This document shows positions 5,890-7,504 of a DNA stretch of 7,504 bases, piece by piece; positions within the stretch are counted from its first letter, which is position 1, and each line of letters starts with the position of its first letter. The stretch is taken from NCBI GenBank assembly GCA_017478685.1, contig JAFVDC010000023.1, forward strand, positions 1 through 7,504, given 5' to 3'. The position numbers were made by a program, and so were the translations under genes. Source of the stretch: Bacteroidales bacterium. Its GTDB lineage: Bacteria; Bacteroidota; Bacteroidia; Bacteroidales; UBA932. Below the pieces are notes generated by a model. The model was not told the DNA's origin, searched no databases, and saw only the letters and a program-made list of their open reading frames with translations.

Positions 5890-7504
5890 TTAAACTTCTT
5901 CCGGGGTGCCTTCCGCTGCCTGTGATTCTTCGTCGTCGGAGTGGACAACTACGGAAATGGCTGCAATGGCATCTCCTTCCTTGATGTTGATGAGCTTCAC
6001 GCCCTGAGTGGCACGTCCGGCAACACGTATTGTGCTGACAGGCATTCTGATTGTCATTCCGGAGCGGCAGATAATCATAAGGTCGTCTTCATCAGTGACG
6101 TTCTTGATGGCTACCAGACTTCCGGTCTTCTCTGTGATGTTAAGGGTTCTGACACCCTTAGCGCCACGTGAGGTCTGACGATAATCCATAGGGTCCGAGC
6201 GTTTGCCGTAACCATTCTCGGAGACGGCCAGCACCTGGTGCTTTTCTACGTCTTCGGCCTCAGGATCCTGGCAGACTACGCCTACCACATAATCCCCTTC
6301 ATCAAGATTGATGCCACGGACGCCGGTGGAGGTTCTGCCAAGAGGCCTTGCCTCCCCTTCATCGAACCTTACGCACCTTCCGCCATGGGCTGCGATCATG
6401 ATATTGCAACGGCCGTTGGTGAGGATTGCCTCAAGGAGCTCGTCGTCTTCGCGGATGTTGATGGCATTGACGCCGTTGGTACGGGGACGGGAATATGCTT
6501 CCAGGGAAGTCTTCTTCACCACGCCGTTGCGGGTTACCATCATTATATAGTTGTTGTTGATGAATTCTTCGTCTTTGAGAGTCTTGACATTGAGGTATGC
6601 CCTCACGGAATCATCGGGGTCTATCATGAGAAGGTTCTGGATGGCGCGGCCCTTGGACGTGCGGTTGCCTTCCGGGATCTCATATACCTTGAGCCAGTAG
6701 CACTTGCCTTTCTGGGTGAAGAGAAGCATGGTGCTGTGGGTGTTGGCAATATAGATGTGCTCTATGAAGTCTTCGTCGCGGGTGGCGCTTCCCTTCATGC
6801 CCACGCCTCCGCGGTTCTGGGTGCGGAATTCGGTGAGAGGGGTGCGCTTGATGTAACCAAGATGGGAGATTGTTATCACCTGGTCTTCGTCTGCGTAGAA
6901 GTCCTCCGGGTTGAATTCGTCGTCTGCGAGTGTGATTTCCGTGCGGCGGGGATCCCCGTAGCGGGCCTTGAGGTCCTGGGTTTCGGTTTTTACCACATTG
7001 AACTGCTCCTCAACGGAACCGAGGATTTCCAGGCAGCGCTCGATGAACTTCATGAGTTCGTCGTATTCGTTGCGGAGTTTTTCGCGGTCCAGGCCGGTGA
7101 GCTGGCCAAGCGTGAGGGCTATGATGGCGGCCGACCGGGGCTCCGTGAATCCGTAACGGTCCTGGAGCATCTGCTTGGCGTCTTCGCGGTTTTTGGTCTC
7201 GTAGCGGATGATATGGACGATCTCGTCGATGATGTCCATGGCCTTCAGGAGGCCTTCCAGGATATGGGCGCGTTTCTGGGCTTTCTCAAGTTCGAACTGG
7301 GTGCGGCGCACCACAACCTGATGGCGGAACTCCACGAATTCGCCGATTATCTCCTTGAGGCTGAGGGTGCGGGGACGGCCTTTCACGAGGGCCACGTTGT
7401 TGAACGAGAAACTGCTCTGGAGCGGGCTGTACTTGAAAAGCATGTTGAGGACCACTCCGGAGTTGGTGCCCTGCTTGAGACGGATTACCACGCGGGTTTC
7501 TCCG
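5890..7504 (-). CDS. gyrA: DNA gyrase subunit A, C-terminal 537 codons, 5' end outside the window
   Basis: The A subunit of DNA gyrase, which breaks and rejoins DNA and, through its C-terminal domain, wraps DNA to introduce negative supercoils. The frame is open to the right edge. The GTG at 7491 is an internal Val codon, not the start, because the homologous sequence continues upstream (ETRVVIRLKQG). The visible part begins in the tower/coiled-coil region (FSFNNVALVKGRP, FVEFRHQVVVRRTQFELEKAQKRAHILEGLLKA split over 31-84 of the frame from 7491), followed by LTLGQLTGLDREKL and DPRRTEITL. The beta-pinwheel then shows the GyrA box as QNRGGVG (nucleotides 6819-6799), where E. coli has QRRGGKG. 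Recurring blade motifs follow: GRAIQNLL, GVNAINI, GVRGINL, GVRTLNI and GVKLINI. It ends in an acidic tail (SDDEESQAAEGTPEEV). The box and full pinwheel favour GyrA over ParC. The catalytic Tyr and the quinolone-resistance region lie outside the window. The TPR gene follows in the same direction. Confidence 0.96.
   Translation of the reverse strand, partial: GETRVVIRLKQGTNSGVVLNMLFKYSPLQSSFSFNNVALVKGRPRTLSLKEIIGEFVEFRHQVVVRRTQFELEKAQKRAHILEGLLKAMDIIDEIVHIIRYETKNREDAKQMLQDRYGFTEPRSAAIIALTLGQLTGLDREKLRNEYDELMKFIERCLEILGSVEEQFNVVKTETQDLKARYGDPRRTEITLADDEFNPEDFYADEDQVITISHLGYIKRTPLTEFRTQNRGGVGMKGSATRDEDFIEHIYIANTHSTMLLFTQKGKCYWLKVYEIPEGNRTSKGRAIQNLLMIDPDDSVRAYLNVKTLKDEEFINNNYIMMVTRNGVVKKTSLEAYSRPRTNGVNAINIREDDELLEAILTNGRCNIMIAAHGGRCVRFDEGEARPLGRTSTGVRGINLDEGDYVVGVVCQDPEAEDVEKHQVLAVSENGYGKRSDPMDYRQTSRGAKGVRTLNITEKTGSLVAIKNVTDEDDLMIICRSGMTIRMPVSTIRVAGRATQGVKLINIKEGDAIAAISVVVHSDDEESQAAEGTPEEV

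Noticed and set aside
5885..5892. TAAAATTG on the minus strand as a -7 element for the TPR gene
   Set aside because: It has one mismatch to TAnnTTTG, overlaps the gyrA stop codon, and has no TTTG at the expected distance upstream. Read-through from gyrA is the simpler explanation.
7489..7491. GTG as a start codon for the gyrase frame
   Set aside because: The frame stays open to the right edge and the upstream residues (ETR) continue the GyrA homology, so this is an internal valine codon of a gene cut by the window.
1..7504. Search for a mobile element, CRISPR array, tRNA/rRNA gene, toxin-antitoxin or defence system
   Set aside because: No direct repeats, inverted-repeat ends, transposase or integrase motifs, tRNA-like folds or defence domains were recognised by eye, and nearly all bases are accounted for by core genes.

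Overview
The window looks like chromosomal housekeeping DNA from a member of the Bacteroidota, most likely order Bacteroidales, with fairly high GC for that group. Four things point there. The GyrA C-terminal domain and LeuRS read like Bacteroidales proteins. There is a three-gene cassette of a SPOR lipoprotein, a secreted M28-like protein and a TonB C-terminal domain. The promoters match the TTTG / TAnnTTTG pattern of this phylum. Strong Shine-Dalgarno sites are almost absent. Genus cannot be fixed from the sequence.

Layout. Positions 1-3501 hold a minus-strand unit of three tightly joined genes. They run, in transcription order, from a SPOR-domain lipoprotein (start 3501) to a secreted M28-peptidase-like/TonB_C fusion (start 2971) to leuS (start 1622, cut by the left edge). 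The joints are a 4-base ATGA overlap and a 1-base TAATG overlap. A promoter region at 3502-3578 separates this unit from the divergent plus-strand phoH-family ATPase (3579-4529). phoH then converges with a second minus-strand pair: gyrA (5890-7504, 5' end beyond the right edge), followed 22 bases downstream by a secreted TPR protein (4548-5867). Nearly every base is coding. The only gene-free stretches are 3502-3578, 4530-4547 and 5868-5889.

Function. leuS charges tRNA-Leu, gyrA is a DNA gyrase subunit, and the PhoH-like ATPase is a P-loop protein linked to RNA metabolism. The other three proteins are exported and probably act in the cell envelope: a peptidoglycan-binding SPOR lipoprotein, an M28-like/TonB_C protein, and a TPR scaffold.

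The most notable observation is that the M28-like protein keeps the family fold motifs but has lost several of the usual zinc-binding and catalytic residues. It also carries a TonB C-terminal domain, so it looks like a secreted pseudopeptidase. I see no mobile element, CRISPR array, RNA gene or defence system, and the window is otherwise ordinary core genome.
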